A stretch of DNA of 64,000 bases from an uncultured Ruminococcus sp. (GTDB lineage Bacteria > Bacillota > Clostridia > Oscillospirales > Ruminococcaceae), in NCBI GenBank assembly GCA_902786975.1, contig CADAES010000003.1, forward strand, positions 1-64,000. The letters are read 5' to 3'. The position numbers were made by a program, and so were the translations under genes. Shown here piece after piece: positions 25,835 through 33,946 of this stretch. Each line of letters opens with the position of its first letter. Position 1 is the first letter of the stretch. Below the pieces are notes generated by a model. It did not search any database, was not told the origin of the DNA, and was given only the letters and a program-made list of their open reading frames with translations.

Positions 25835-26272
25835 ATGATGTCAGATACATTTATGATCGTGTTCTGGGCTGTTGCATTTGTATTTTTCCTGATATGTGAG
25901 GTTGCGACCTGCACCGCACTTGTGTCTGTGTGGTTTGCATTGGGTGCTCTTATCTCAATGTTCTTTGCCATTGGAAAGGTAAGCTTCCTTGTGCAGTGCA
26001 TAGTGTTCGTTGTATCCTCCGCTTTGCTTGTGGCGGTGACAAGACCGCTTTCAAAGAAGCTCCAGGGGAAAAAAGTGCCGACAAACTACGAGCTTGACGA
26101 GGGTATGACAGCTGCCGTTATCGAGGATATCGACAATATCGCCAATAAGGGGCGTGTCCGACTCAGCGGTACCGACTGGGCTGCAAGGAGCGAGAACGGA
26201 GAGCTAATACCTGCGGGTCACGCAGTAGTTGTTGTAAAGGTTGACGGTTCAAAGCTTATCGTCAGAGAATAA
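25835..26272 (+). CDS. NfeD-like membrane protein with C-terminal OB domain
   Basis: A 145-residue protein with two or three membrane helices (FMIVFWAVAFVFFLICEVAT; VWFALGALISMFFAIG; VQCIVFVVSSALLVAVT) and a small beta-barrel C-terminus (GMTAAVIEDIDNIANKGRVR ... AGHAVVVVKVDGSKLIVRE) typical of short NfeD. GGGGGGAG lies 5 nt before ATG 25835; a second ATG follows at once. NfeD proteins pair with SPFH/flotillin proteins in membrane microdomains, and the SPFH gene is next (23-nt gap), so the partnership is expected here. Confidence 0.9.
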   Translation: MMSDTFMIVFWAVAFVFFLICEVATCTALVSVWFALGALISMFFAIGKVSFLVQCIVFVVSSALLVAVTRPLSKKLQGKKVPTNYELDEGMTAAVIEDIDNIANKGRVRLSGTDWAARSENGELIPAGHAVVVVKVDGSKLIVRE

Positions 26273-26295
26273 ATACATACCGGGAGGAATTATCT

Positions 26296-27276
26296 ATGGA
26301 AGGAATCTATATTCTGTTGGGGGTACTTGCGATAATCATTCTGCTTATCGTTTGCAATATCAAGGTAGTACCTCAGGCTTATGTCTATGTTATCGAGCGT
26401 TTTGGCGCATTCCACGCAGCGTGGGGAACAGGTCTGCACTGGAAAGTTCCGCTTATCGAGAAAGTCGCAAAGCGTGTTTCCATCAAGGAGCAGGTAGTTG
26501 ATTTCCAGCCCCAGTCCGTTATCACAAAGGATAACGTTACGATGCAGATAGATACCGTCGTGTTCTTCCAGATCACCAATGCGATGCAGTTCACATACGG
26601 CGTTGAAAGACCTATCTCGGCTATCGAGAACCTTACCGCTACAACACTGCGTAATATCGTCGGTGACCTCGACCTTGAAGCAACACTTACCTCAAGAGAT
26701 ATCATCAATACAAGAATAACCGCTATCCTCGACGAAGCTACCGACAGATGGGGCATCAAGGTACAGAGAGTCGAGCTGAAGAACATTCTCCCGCCAAGAG
26801 AGATCCAGGATGCCATGGAGCGTCAGATGAAGGCTGACCGTGAAAGACGTGAAAAGGTCATTCAGGCAGAGGCAGAGAAGAAATCTCAGATCCTTGTTGC
26901 CGAAGGTGAGAAGGAGTCCAAGATACTCCGTGCACAGGCTGATAAGGAAGCAAAGATACTTTCCGCCGAGGCTGATAAGCAGTCGCTTATTTTGCAGGCA
27001 GACGCTATCAGAGAGCAGAAGATCCGTGAGGCAGAGGGTGAAGCTCAGGCTATCAATATGGTACAGCAGGCTATCGCCGACAGTATCGTAAAGCTCAACG
27101 ATGCTAACCCGAACGACCACGTTATCCAGCTCAAGAGCCTCGAGGCATTCGGAAAGGCTGCCGACGGCAGAGCTACAAAGATCATTATCCCAAGTGAGAT
27201 ACAGGGTCTTGCAGGTCTTGCAACAGGCATCAAGGAAGTCGTTGCAAATAACAGCACACCTCAGATAAAACAGTAA
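26296..27276 (+). CDS. SPFH/Band 7 (stomatin-like) protein
   Basis: A 326-residue protein anchored by an N-terminal helix (YILLGVLAIIILLIVCNIKV), followed by the SPFH domain (VIERFGAFHAAWGTGLHWKV; DNVTMQIDTVVFFQIT; TTLRNIVGDLDLEATLTSRD) and a long Ala/Glu/Lys coiled coil from about residue 180 to 270 (KVIQAEAEKKSQILVAEGEK repeated pattern). It matches the QmcA/stomatin branch. It likely oligomerises in the membrane with the NfeD protein upstream. GGAGG precedes the ATG. Confidence 0.92.
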   Translation: MEGIYILLGVLAIIILLIVCNIKVVPQAYVYVIERFGAFHAAWGTGLHWKVPLIEKVAKRVSIKEQVVDFQPQSVITKDNVTMQIDTVVFFQITNAMQFTYGVERPISAIENLTATTLRNIVGDLDLEATLTSRDIINTRITAILDEATDRWGIKVQRVELKNILPPREIQDAMERQMKADRERREKVIQAEAEKKSQILVAEGEKESKILRAQADKEAKILSAEADKQSLILQADAIREQKIREAEGEAQAINMVQQAIADSIVKLNDANPNDHVIQLKSLEAFGKAADGRATKIIIPSEIQGLAGLATGIKEVVANNSTPQIKQ

Positions 27277-27284
27277 AATCTATA

Positions 27285-27312
27285 AGCACCGCCTTGTGCG
27301 GTGCTTTTTTTG
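27285..27312 (+). terminator. Terminator of the nfeD-SPFH operon
   Basis: AGCACCGC (27285-27292), loop CTTGT, GCGGTGCT (27298-27305), then TTTTTTT. Confidence 0.9.
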
Positions 27313-27349
27313 TAAAAAAAGCCGATACCTGCACAAAGCAAGCATCGGC
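27313..27349 (-). terminator. Terminator of the 51-aa membrane protein gene
   Basis: GCCGATACCTGC (27321-27332) pairs with GCAAGCATCGGC (27338-27349) over 12 positions including G-U pairs; on the reverse strand a T-run follows directly. Confidence 0.85.
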
Positions 27350-27370
27350 ATAGTTTTTGTTATCGGTATA

Positions 27371-27526
27371 TCACTGAATCCCGCACTCGTCGTAGTCCTT
27401 CCACTTCTCGTAGTGAGCCTTCTCCTCACAGTATCTGTAAACCAGAAGACCTGTTGAAGCAATAACGAGAATAAGTGCCCCCATCAAAGCCCAGAATGAT
27501 TTTCTCTTTGAATATCTTTTTTCCAT
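27371..27526 (-). CDS. Small single-pass membrane protein, 51 residues
   Basis: Reads MEKRYSKRKSFWALMGALIL, then VIASTGLLVYRYCEEKAHYE and an acidic/aromatic tail KWKDYDECGIQ. The layout is a basic N-terminus, one membrane helix (about residues 11-30) and a charged tail with two Cys. AAAGGA lies about 11 nt upstream of ATG 27526, and a terminator follows, so it is a complete transcription unit. I do not recognise the family. Small membrane proteins of this kind often modulate a larger membrane partner. Confidence 0.65.
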   Translation of the reverse strand: MEKRYSKRKSFWALMGALILVIASTGLLVYRYCEEKAHYEKWKDYDECGIQ

Positions 27527-27623
27527 AGTAAAAAACATCCTTTCTCTATTTATGCATTTATTATACTACCGTTTTTGCGAATTGTCAATCATTTTCTGTA
27601 CTTTTTATTGGACTTGCACAGTA

Positions 27624-28220
27624 TCAGACCTCCGATTTTGTGCTATCTAAATATTTATCCTGATAAAAATCGAGAAATTCCTCAAGGCATATCCCGTTGC
27701 GCTTTATCATCACAGCGCTTTCCGCACCGACATATCTGTAATGCCAGGGCTCGAAAGCTATTCCCGTTATGTGCTCTTTTAAACGTGGATAACGAAGGAT
27801 AAAACCGTATCTGTGAGCGTTCTTTTCAAGCCATACCGATTGAGGAGTCTTTGCAAAGCTCTCGCTGACATCGTCCTGTCCCTCCTGCGCAAGGTCAGCC
27901 GCAAGACCCGTTTCGTGCTCGCTGCAGCGTGGCAGCGCAAGCGTCTTCCCAACCTCCTTTACTGCCGCCTTATAACCAAGCCCCCTGCCCATCAGTTTAG
28001 ATATTTCCTTTTCCCAGAGCATCTGCTGGTATTCTGCCGTCCGGTGACCCGAGATGACCTCTATCTTCAGCCCGTCCGAAAGTGCGTCCCCGAGCATTTT
28101 GTCAAGCGCCTTTGCGGTCTGCTTTTCAAACAGTTTACCGTGTGTTTTTGTGAGGCACAGCGTCTTTTCAAAGTCCTCACTCAGCGGTTCAAAGCTGTTT
28201 ACAAGTATCAGATAGTCCAT
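27624..28220 (-). CDS. VanY-type D-alanyl-D-alanine carboxypeptidase
   Basis: A 198-residue zinc peptidase of the VanY/DdpX (M15) family. The zinc and catalytic motifs are intact: VISGHRTAEYQQ, CSEHETGLAADL (SxHxxGxAxD) and FEPWHYRYVG (ExxWH). It trims the terminal D-Ala from peptidoglycan stem peptides. Unlike most VanY proteins, no signal peptide or membrane anchor is seen: the protein begins MDYLILVNSFEPLSEDF, already part of the catalytic domain. It could be exported another way, be cytoplasmic, or have an upstream start that I cannot find. Confidence 0.85.
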   Translation of the reverse strand: MDYLILVNSFEPLSEDFEKTLCLTKTHGKLFEKQTAKALDKMLGDALSDGLKIEVISGHRTAEYQQMLWEKEISKLMGRGLGYKAAVKEVGKTLALPRCSEHETGLAADLAQEGQDDVSESFAKTPQSVWLEKNAHRYGFILRYPRLKEHITGIAFEPWHYRYVGAESAVMIKRNGICLEEFLDFYQDKYLDSTKSEV

Positions 28221-28290
28221 TCACAGCACCTCCCGATACATTATATGCAGCTTTGAGCCTTTTGTCTGTGCGCAGCATAAACTGCATCTT

Positions 28291-28310
28291 CGTTACATAT
28301 TATTGTAACG
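28291..28310. promoter_or_regulatory. Inverted repeat upstream of spoIIP
   Basis: CGTTACA (28291-28297) and TGTAACG (28304-28310) form a perfect 7-bp inverted repeat with a 6-bp centre, directly before the ribosome site GGAGGA of spoIIP. It may be an operator; no matching second copy was noticed. Confidence 0.4.
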
Positions 28311-28324
28311 GGAGGAGATGTTCA

Positions 28325-29491
28325 ATGTATCTGAAAAGGACTTGCCTGAGCGCAGCCTGCGTTATCGCACTTTGCTTTACAGTTCCGCTTGCCTCGGAGG
28401 TGTATTCCTCGCACAGCAGGAGCTTTGACCGTATAGCCGAGCTTTCCGCAAGCGTGACGTTCGGAGATTACGGACTTGCCGGCAGTACCCGCTCGCAGAT
28501 AACACCCGAAGCTGTCAGCGGCCCGGACCCCGAGCCTGTCCAAAGCGAGATAGTCACAGTCAGCAGAAGAAGCCTGCTTGAGCTTGACACAGCACCGCAG
28601 GAGACCCAGCCTGTTATAAAAAGCAAAAAAGTCCCGACCGCTTCACCGTCAAAGGAAATGCTCGACCTTGTCAAATACCCCGATAAGATCGAGAACCGTG
28701 ACGGCGTGATACAAAGCTATGCTTTCCCGAAATACTCGGGCACGCAGTATATCGGTCTTGACGGCGGGGGACAAGTCCGCAACTGTACCGATGTGCCTAA
28801 TGAAACGCTTGTCGCCGAGAGCAAAAAACAGCCAGAGTTCAGGCTCGACAAAAACAGCGACCAGCCGCAGATCCTGATCTACCATACCCATACCACCGAA
28901 AGCTTTGAGCCTTACGCAAGAGACTTTTACGACAAGTCCTTTGCAAGCAAAACTACCGATATGACAAAGAACGTTGTCGGCGTGGGCGACAGGATTTGCA
29001 GCGAGCTGGACAAGGCGGGCATAGCCTATATCCACGATACTCTTGTACACGACTACCCGAGCTACAACGAAGCCTATGCTTCAAGCAGAAAAACAGTACA
29101 GGAGCTTTTGAAAAAGTACCCCTCGATAAAGATATGCCTTGATATCCACCGTGACGGTATCCAGCGTGAGGACGGCACCCGTATCGCCCCCGTGACGACC
29201 GTGAACGGGAAACAGGCGGCGCAGATAATGATAATCTCGGGCTGTGACGACGGAACAATGGGAATGCCGAATTACTTAAAGAATTTCCGACTTGCCTGCA
29301 AGCTCCAGTCACAGATAGAAAGCGACAACAAAACGCTGACCAGACCTGTGCTGTTTGACTACCGCCATTATAACCAGGACCTCACAACAGGCTCGCTGCT
29401 TATCGAGGTCGGCAGCCACGGCAACTCGATAGACCAGGCGATGTATTCCGGCGAGCTGATAGGAAAGTCGCTTGTGAAGCTGTTTGATTAG
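28325..29491 (+). CDS. spoIIP: Stage II sporulation protein P
   Basis: A 388-residue exported protein. Its N-terminal membrane helix (TCLSAACVIALCFTVPLASE) is followed by a variable linker and the SpoIIP amidase/endopeptidase domain: ILIYHTHTTESFEPYARD (zinc ligand His and Glu), KICLDIHRDGIQ, and GSLLIEVGSHGNSIDQAM. In spore formers it works with SpoIID and SpoIIM to degrade septal peptidoglycan during engulfment. ATG 28325 with GGAGGA 8 nt upstream is chosen over an ATG at 28253. Its presence implies that the lineage sporulates or did so recently; Ruminococcaceae often keep such genes. Confidence 0.93.
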   Translation: MYLKRTCLSAACVIALCFTVPLASEVYSSHSRSFDRIAELSASVTFGDYGLAGSTRSQITPEAVSGPDPEPVQSEIVTVSRRSLLELDTAPQETQPVIKSKKVPTASPSKEMLDLVKYPDKIENRDGVIQSYAFPKYSGTQYIGLDGGGQVRNCTDVPNETLVAESKKQPEFRLDKNSDQPQILIYHTHTTESFEPYARDFYDKSFASKTTDMTKNVVGVGDRICSELDKAGIAYIHDTLVHDYPSYNEAYASSRKTVQELLKKYPSIKICLDIHRDGIQREDGTRIAPVTTVNGKQAAQIMIISGCDDGTMGMPNYLKNFRLACKLQSQIESDNKTLTRPVLFDYRHYNQDLTTGSLLIEVGSHGNSIDQAMYSGELIGKSLVKLFD

Positions 29492-29495
29492 CATC

Positions 29496-29525
29496 AAAGC
29501 CCTTGCACTTTGCGGGGGCTTTTTG
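29496..29525 (+). terminator. Terminator of spoIIP
   Basis: AAAGCCCTTGCA (29496-29507) pairs with TGCGGGGGCTTT (29511-29522) apart from mismatches, then TTT. A second palindrome CCGATATCGG followed by CTTTTT lies just downstream (29536-29551). Confidence 0.75.
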
Positions 29526-29563
29526 CTGTTTGCGCCCGATATCGGCTTTTTGCGCACAAAAGA

Positions 29564-29592
29564 TTGACGAACTGATGCAAGTGTGATACCAT
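29564..29592 (+). promoter_or_regulatory. Promoter of the LytTR two-component operon
   Basis: TTGACG (29564-29569), 17-bp spacer, TACCAT (29587-29592), 31 nt before the response-regulator start. No LytTR direct-repeat binding site was evident. Confidence 0.55.
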
Positions 29593-29622
29593 GGTCATAG
29601 ATCTTAAAAAGGAGACGGCAGA

Positions 29623-30354
29623 ATGATACGTATTGGAGTTTGTGACGACGATATGTCCTTTGCAAGGCAGCTTGGCTCAATGCTTTCGGAGTGCTTTGAC
29701 AAAAAAGCTGTCGGTACGGATATCAGCGTGTATAACAGCGGCGAAGCGCTTATTTCGCACCATAAGACAAGAGCGTTCGATGTTGTCTTTCTCGATATAG
29801 ATATGCCTCAGCCCGACGGCTTTGAAACGGCAAAACTGATAACAAGGCTGTCACCGAACTGCTTTATAATCTTTGTGACCTCGCATAATGAGCTTGTGTA
29901 CGACAGCTTTATGTTCAGACCGTTGAACTTTGTGATAAAGGGCAGCCGTAAATATATGTCGGACAGGCTCGGACAGGTCACGGATCAGCTTATCCTGCAG
30001 ATCAGGCAGAACGAGAGCCTCATACTTGAAAACAGCGATATCGGCAGAAAAGCTGTTTTGCTGCGTGATATCGTCTATATCGAAAGCTGTGATCACGATA
30101 TAAGCTATCATATCGTCGGAAAAGACGATCCTGTCGTCGTAAGGTCACCGCTGAGCGAAGCCGAAGCAAAGCTCGGTGAATATGATTTTGTCCGTATCCA
30201 TAAAGCTTTTATCGTAAATCTGAGATATGTTTTCAATATCGATCTCTCAAACAGAAAAGTCCGTCTCAGACAGGGGACCGACCTGCCTCTGGGCAGAAAA
30301 TACAAGGACTTTGTTGACAAAAGCCTTACGGAGTATTTAAGGAGGACAAGATGA
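29623..30354 (+). CDS. LytTR-family response regulator (AgrA/VirR-like)
   Basis: A 243-residue regulator. The receiver domain has acidic pocket CDDD (about residues 7-10), the phospho-acceptor in VVFLDIDMPQPDG (Asp near 55-57), and VTSHNE with the conserved Thr. The C-terminal LytTR DNA-binding domain (ILLRDIVYIESCDHD ... FVRIHKAFIVNLRYV ... LPLGRKYKDFVD) binds direct repeats. The pair with the GHKL kinase (4-nt ATGA overlap) resembles peptide quorum-sensing or bacteriocin regulators. No pre-peptide or AgrB-type gene is visible nearby, so the signal is unknown. Confidence 0.92.
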   Translation: MIRIGVCDDDMSFARQLGSMLSECFDKKAVGTDISVYNSGEALISHHKTRAFDVVFLDIDMPQPDGFETAKLITRLSPNCFIIFVTSHNELVYDSFMFRPLNFVIKGSRKYMSDRLGQVTDQLILQIRQNESLILENSDIGRKAVLLRDIVYIESCDHDISYHIVGKDDPVVVRSPLSEAEAKLGEYDFVRIHKAFIVNLRYVFNIDLSNRKVRLRQGTDLPLGRKYKDFVDKSLTEYLRRTR

Positions 30355-31718
30355 GTGAATTAATCCTTATCATTTCGGAACTGATGCTGTGCCTCTATCA
30401 GGGCTATGTCTTTTCGTACTTTATGAAAAAGAGGCTCGGCATAAAAAAGAAAAGCAAAGGTCTTTACTATCCCGTCACATCTGCTGCCTGTGCTTTGCCG
30501 CCTGCGGTGATGCTTTTTGTCAGCGAAAAAGGTGAAAACGAACATATCGCTCTTGCATTTACAGCAATGCTTGTTCCTGCTTTCGTCTGCTGTGTGGTCT
30601 TTCTCGGCGGCAGCCTGCTGAAAAAGGCGCTCAACAGCCTTCTTGCCGTTGCTTTGTTCACGGGAACGTTCGGCATTTCATATCTGCTGTTTGAGCGTGT
30701 CCTAATGCAGACTCATACACGAAGCAGGTTTTCGCTCGTTTCGCTGATCGTGCTTGCATTCACGGAGTGTCTGAGTTTTCTCGTGTTCAAAGGTGCGCTT
30801 GATATCCTGCGAACGTCGGTGCGCAGGGTCGATACCTATCAGTATGACAGGATATCCTCCGTGTGTTTTGCGCTGTCGGCTCTGATAGTCACAGCCTCGC
30901 AGCTTGCCGTTATCAGACAAAACGACGGCTTCATCGGCGATGTCGGCAAAGATACTGTCGTGCAGTCTATGATACTTCTCGTTATTGTCCTTGCGGTTCT
31001 GTTTTTCCACACGCTGACGTCGATGACCAGAAAGCATAAGCTTGAAGCCGAGCTTGGGCTTTTGAAAATGCAGGAGCATTACCAGCAGCAGTATCTTGAA
31101 AACTCAAAGCTCCAGTACGACTCGCTCAAAAAGCTAAGGCACGATACCAAAAACAGCTTTCTGGCGATAGCGGAGCTTATCAGAGTTGGCAAGACGCAGG
31201 AGGCCGCAGACCTTGCTTCGGAGTATACCGACCGCATAACCGCATCGCAGTCTTATGTAAACACGCAAAACAGCATCGTCAATGCTATCGTGAACTGTAA
31301 GCTGTCTTCTGCGGTGGAAATGGGAGTAAAGGTATCGTGTATAAGCACACAGCGGTTTGACGGTATCGATGACGCCGACCTGTGCAGTCTGCTTAGCAAT
31401 ATGCTTGACAACGCCGTGTCCGCCTGCCTTGAGATACCGCAGGGCAGACCCCGTGAGCTTTTTGTCGAAATGAGCTGCGAAAGCGGCAGCTGTTACAGCT
31501 TCCTTGTCAAAAACAGTGTCAGCGAGCCTGTGCTCGAAAATAATCCGAAGCTTGAAACGACAAAGGAAGATACCGAAAAGCACGGCTTGGGCAGGCAGAT
31601 AATCAGCGATATCGCTAAGAATTACAACGGTCGTGCCGACTTCTACGAGCAGCATTCGTTGTTCTGCTGTCAGGTCGACCTGATAGCCAAAGCAAAGGGG
31701 GTAAATGCAAATGGATAA
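30351..31718 (+). CDS. GHKL-domain sensor histidine kinase (AgrC-like)
   Basis: A 455-residue membrane kinase. About six helices span residues 1-220 (LILIISELMLCLYQGYVF; IALAFTAMLVPAFVCCVVFL; SMILLVIVLAVLFFHTLTSM among them). A coiled region precedes the phospho-acceptor histidine in KLRHDTKNSFLAIAEL, followed by the GHKL ATPase domain with the N box LLSNMLDNAVSACLEIP and a G box at GLGRQIISDIAKNYNG. This is the HPK10/AgrC arrangement for peptide sensing. It is translationally coupled to the regulator before it and overlaps the following membrane protein gene. Confidence 0.92.
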   Translation: MSELILIISELMLCLYQGYVFSYFMKKRLGIKKKSKGLYYPVTSAACALPPAVMLFVSEKGENEHIALAFTAMLVPAFVCCVVFLGGSLLKKALNSLLAVALFTGTFGISYLLFERVLMQTHTRSRFSLVSLIVLAFTECLSFLVFKGALDILRTSVRRVDTYQYDRISSVCFALSALIVTASQLAVIRQNDGFIGDVGKDTVVQSMILLVIVLAVLFFHTLTSMTRKHKLEAELGLLKMQEHYQQQYLENSKLQYDSLKKLRHDTKNSFLAIAELIRVGKTQEAADLASEYTDRITASQSYVNTQNSIVNAIVNCKLSSAVEMGVKVSCISTQRFDGIDDADLCSLLSNMLDNAVSACLEIPQGRPRELFVEMSCESGSCYSFLVKNSVSEPVLENNPKLETTKEDTEKHGLGRQIISDIAKNYNGRADFYEQHSLFCCQVDLIAKAKGVNANG

Positions 31719-32340
31719 CACCGAAGCAGCAAAAGGCTTGAAAATGCGCAGAAAGCGGTTCGTGATACTTTTTATCATCATCGGGGCGCTGCTTTGCGCC
31801 GCCGTGGGGTACTTCATTTACTGGCACATCGGCTATTCAAAATATACAAAGCCTTTTTTGAACAACGAAAGGTTGAGCAAAAGCACAGAGGAGGGAAATG
31901 TCTGCCGCATATTTGACGACGAAAACAACGTAAGTACCGTATATGAGCTTGAAAAAGGCTCGTTCCCGAGCTTCCCTTCGACGGACATCGTACAGGCAAG
32001 GATCAATGATGACCACACCTTTGATGGCGAATACACTGTACAGATAACATACCGTGCAGCCCTCGACGGGACTGTTTTCTACGAACTGGAATACGGCGAC
32101 ACAAAGCAATTCTCGGAGACTTACTCGGGCTATGAAAAAAGCTTTCAGATACGCTTTGACGAGAATATGAAGATGATAAAAATGTACGGAAACGACAGCT
32201 CAAACGGCAAGCAGACACAGATGACACAGCAGCAGATAATGCAGGAGCTTGATTCCCGCAAGGACAGGATAAACAGTACTCTTGAAAAATACTACGCTTT
32301 CTTTGGCAGGGATAATTTCAAAAAGCCGCTAAGCATCTGA
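31711..32340 (+). CDS. Single-pass membrane protein in the two-component operon
   Basis: A 209-residue protein with a short basic cytoplasmic start, one helix at about residues 17-38 (FVILFIIIGALLCAAVGYFI) and a ~165-residue outer domain containing YTVQITYRAALDGTVFYELE and a C-terminal helical part (QQQIMQELDSRKDRINSTLE). Family not recognised. ATG 31711 sits 9 nt after GGGGG; an ATG 6 nt earlier is too close to it. The start lies within the last codons of the kinase gene, so the product is probably a sensor accessory or a target made in fixed ratio with it. Confidence 0.7.
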   Translation: MDNTEAAKGLKMRRKRFVILFIIIGALLCAAVGYFIYWHIGYSKYTKPFLNNERLSKSTEEGNVCRIFDDENNVSTVYELEKGSFPSFPSTDIVQARINDDHTFDGEYTVQITYRAALDGTVFYELEYGDTKQFSETYSGYEKSFQIRFDENMKMIKMYGNDSSNGKQTQMTQQQIMQELDSRKDRINSTLEKYYAFFGRDNFKKPLSI

Positions 32341-32361
32341 TATCCACGCAGATAATAAAAA

Positions 32362-32398
32362 CAGCCGATACCTGATTTTGATTTGAAGGTATCGGCTG
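32362..32398. terminator. Bidirectional terminator with GCCGAT-type stem
   Basis: CAGCCGATACC (32362-32372) pairs perfectly with GGTATCGGCTG (32388-32398); AAAA before it serves the reverse strand as a T-run. Confidence 0.8.
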
Positions 32399-32404
32399 AA
32401 CTGT

Positions 32405-33550
32405 TTATTTCTTCTTTTTGCTTCCCGAGATCTTTATCCTGCTTCGCTGTTTCTGTGTCAGCTTTTCATCGTCCTGCGGGTCTTTCTTTTTTATCTTGCT
32501 CTTTATCCACACTATTACTATGAACAGCGACACAACAAGTACGATAAGCACAACGTAAAGTGCGGGGTTGAGGATACGCTTGATATCCTTTTCCTTTGTG
32601 TCCGATGAGCTTATGTCTGCACCTGCTTTTGACGAGCTGTCAAGGCTGTCCGACGGTGAGACTGCTGCGGGCTTTTCGGGGGATTCTTCCTTGTCAAGGC
32701 GCATGACGTTGATAGTGTAGACCGTTTCAACGCCATTGATGTCCGTGACCGTTATCGTTCTGACGTTAAGCCCGACAACGCAGTCGCTGTTTCCCGTGTA
32801 CCAGATGTGATCCTGCAAACTTGCGGTCTTTCCCTCTATCTCTACCTTGTCCACCTCGTAGGGAACGGTCAGGGAATACTCGTGAATGCTGTACATAAAC
32901 GGGGGAACGAGCGAGCCTTTATCCACCTTCAGGTCAACGAGCACGCCCTGCGTCGGAACGCCGTTTGCGTCGGTGCTCGGCTTCTGTGTAGTTTCCTGTG
33001 TCGGTTCGGCAGTGGTTTCCTCGGTAGTCTGCTGTGTCTGAGTCTCCGTCTGAGTCTCTGTCTGAGTCTCTGTCTGAGTCTCGGTCGGAGATGTCTGCTG
33101 TTCGGTCGTTTCGGAAGCCGTCCGGCTTGCCTCGATTATGCTGACGCTGCCGCCTGCCGTGTTCAGATTAGTCTGTGTACCCTTTGAGTCGGTAAGCACG
33201 CAGCTTGAAACGTTCAGCTCTGTGTTTCCCACGCTCAGCGCATTGAAAACGAGTGAAACGGCAGCTTCTTTCCCGCCTCCTCCGGGCTGTGAGATGCTGA
33301 CGATGCCGTTAGAATTGCTTGCACCGCTGCCGGATACAAATTCAAGCAGGGAAGGGTCGTATGTGAGCGAAGCGGTGATATCGGAAATATCGCTTTCGCT
33401 TGTTATGCTGAGTGTGACGATGAACTGCTCGCCGCATTGGAGCTGTATCTTAGAGAACTGCACCGTAAGCCCGTCGCCCTCGGCGTATGCTTTTATGCCG
33501 CACAATACAGCAGCTGCAAACAGCAATATTAAACACACTGCTTTTTTCAT
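32405..33550 (-). CDS. Surface-anchored cohesin-like protein with cadherin-like domain
   Basis: A 381-residue exported protein. It has a signal peptide (1-23, AVCLILLFAAAVLCGIKAYA), a cohesin-type beta-sandwich at about 27-137 (QCGEQFIVTLSITSESDISD; ASLTYDPSLLEF; NALSVGNTELNV), a Thr/Gln/Glu linker with perfect TETQ repeats (about 150-190), a cadherin-like beta-sandwich (GSLVPPFMYSIHEYSLTVPY ... INGVETVYTINVMR), then a membrane helix (YVVLIVLVVSLFIVIVWIKS) and a very basic cytoplasmic tail. Cohesins normally bind dockerins in cellulosomes. Here it could display a partner on the membrane, but no dockerin protein is seen in the window. Confidence 0.78.
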   Translation of the reverse strand: MKKAVCLILLFAAAVLCGIKAYAEGDGLTVQFSKIQLQCGEQFIVTLSITSESDISDITASLTYDPSLLEFVSGSGASNSNGIVSISQPGGGGKEAAVSLVFNALSVGNTELNVSSCVLTDSKGTQTNLNTAGGSVSIIEASRTASETTEQQTSPTETQTETQTETQTETQTQQTTEETTAEPTQETTQKPSTDANGVPTQGVLVDLKVDKGSLVPPFMYSIHEYSLTVPYEVDKVEIEGKTASLQDHIWYTGNSDCVVGLNVRTITVTDINGVETVYTINVMRLDKEESPEKPAAVSPSDSLDSSSKAGADISSSDTKEKDIKRILNPALYVVLIVLVVSLFIVIVWIKSKIKKKDPQDDEKLTQKQRSRIKISGSKKKK

Positions 33551-33581
33551 ACTGCTTCTCCCTTCCTGATTGATCTAACCT

Positions 33582-33610
33582 ATTATACACCTTTTTTTTC
33601 GATAGGTCAA
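33582..33610 (-). promoter_or_regulatory. Promoter of the cohesin-like gene
   Basis: Reverse strand TTGACC (33610-33605), 17-bp spacer, TATAAT (33587-33582). Confidence 0.75.
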
Positions 33611-33728
33611 CCGATTTCGTGCCGAAATAACAGCATATACCAATAATAAAGATTTGTTCACATTTTTAAAATAAAATCCGCTTTATTTTCCTCCCGAAAT
33701 GCAATATACTGATAATCGTAGAAGGGTG

Positions 33729-33876
33729 GCTCCAATAGGGGCTGCTTTTTTTTGCTCCAATAGGGGCTGCTTTTTTTATAGGGGCTGTTTTTTTTATAAG
33801 GGTTGCTTTTTTTGCTCCAATAGGGGCTGTTTTTCTATAAGGGCTGCTTTTTTTGCCCCAATAGGGGCATTTTTGT
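33729..33876 (+). repeat. Array of miniature terminator-like hairpins
   Basis: Four copies of G-C-Y-C-C-AATA-GGGGC at 33729-33742, 33754-33767, 33814-33827 and 33855-33868, each able to fold into a 5-bp stem with an AATA loop, and each followed within 3 nt by a run of T. Partial units (ATAGGGGCTG or ATAAGGGTTGC plus a T-run) fill the gap between the second and third copies and precede the fourth. The same DNA has an open forward frame (33699-33935) with Cys/Phe repeats, but I consider that a by-product. The rest of the 33551-33945 interval holds only the reverse promoter and the terminator. Confidence 0.75.
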
Positions 33877-33917
33877 TTAGAAAGAGTTTTACAGCATATA
33901 ACATTACACGAATACGA

Positions 33918-33946
33918 AAAAGAGCAGGCGGGTGACCTGCTCTTTT
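33918..33946. terminator. Terminator of the deacetylase-like gene
   Basis: AAAGAGCAGG (33919-33928) pairs with CCTGCTCTTT (33936-33945), with A-run before it, so it acts mainly on the reverse transcript and could also stop forward reads from the hairpin array. Confidence 0.8.

Noticed and set aside
31705..32340. Signal pre-peptide gene for the LytTR system
   Set aside because: The product is a 209-residue single-pass protein with a large outer domain, not a short leader peptide, and no processing transporter is nearby.
33729..33876. CRISPR array
   Set aside because: Units are short and hairpin-plus-T-run, spacing is irregular, there are no unique spacers, and no cas genes are in the window.
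33699..33935. A 78-codon frame with Cys/Phe repeats (CSNRGCFFYRGCFF)
   Set aside because: The repeat is explained by the T-runs and GGGGC hairpin units; it has no ribosome site. The hairpin-array reading is simpler.
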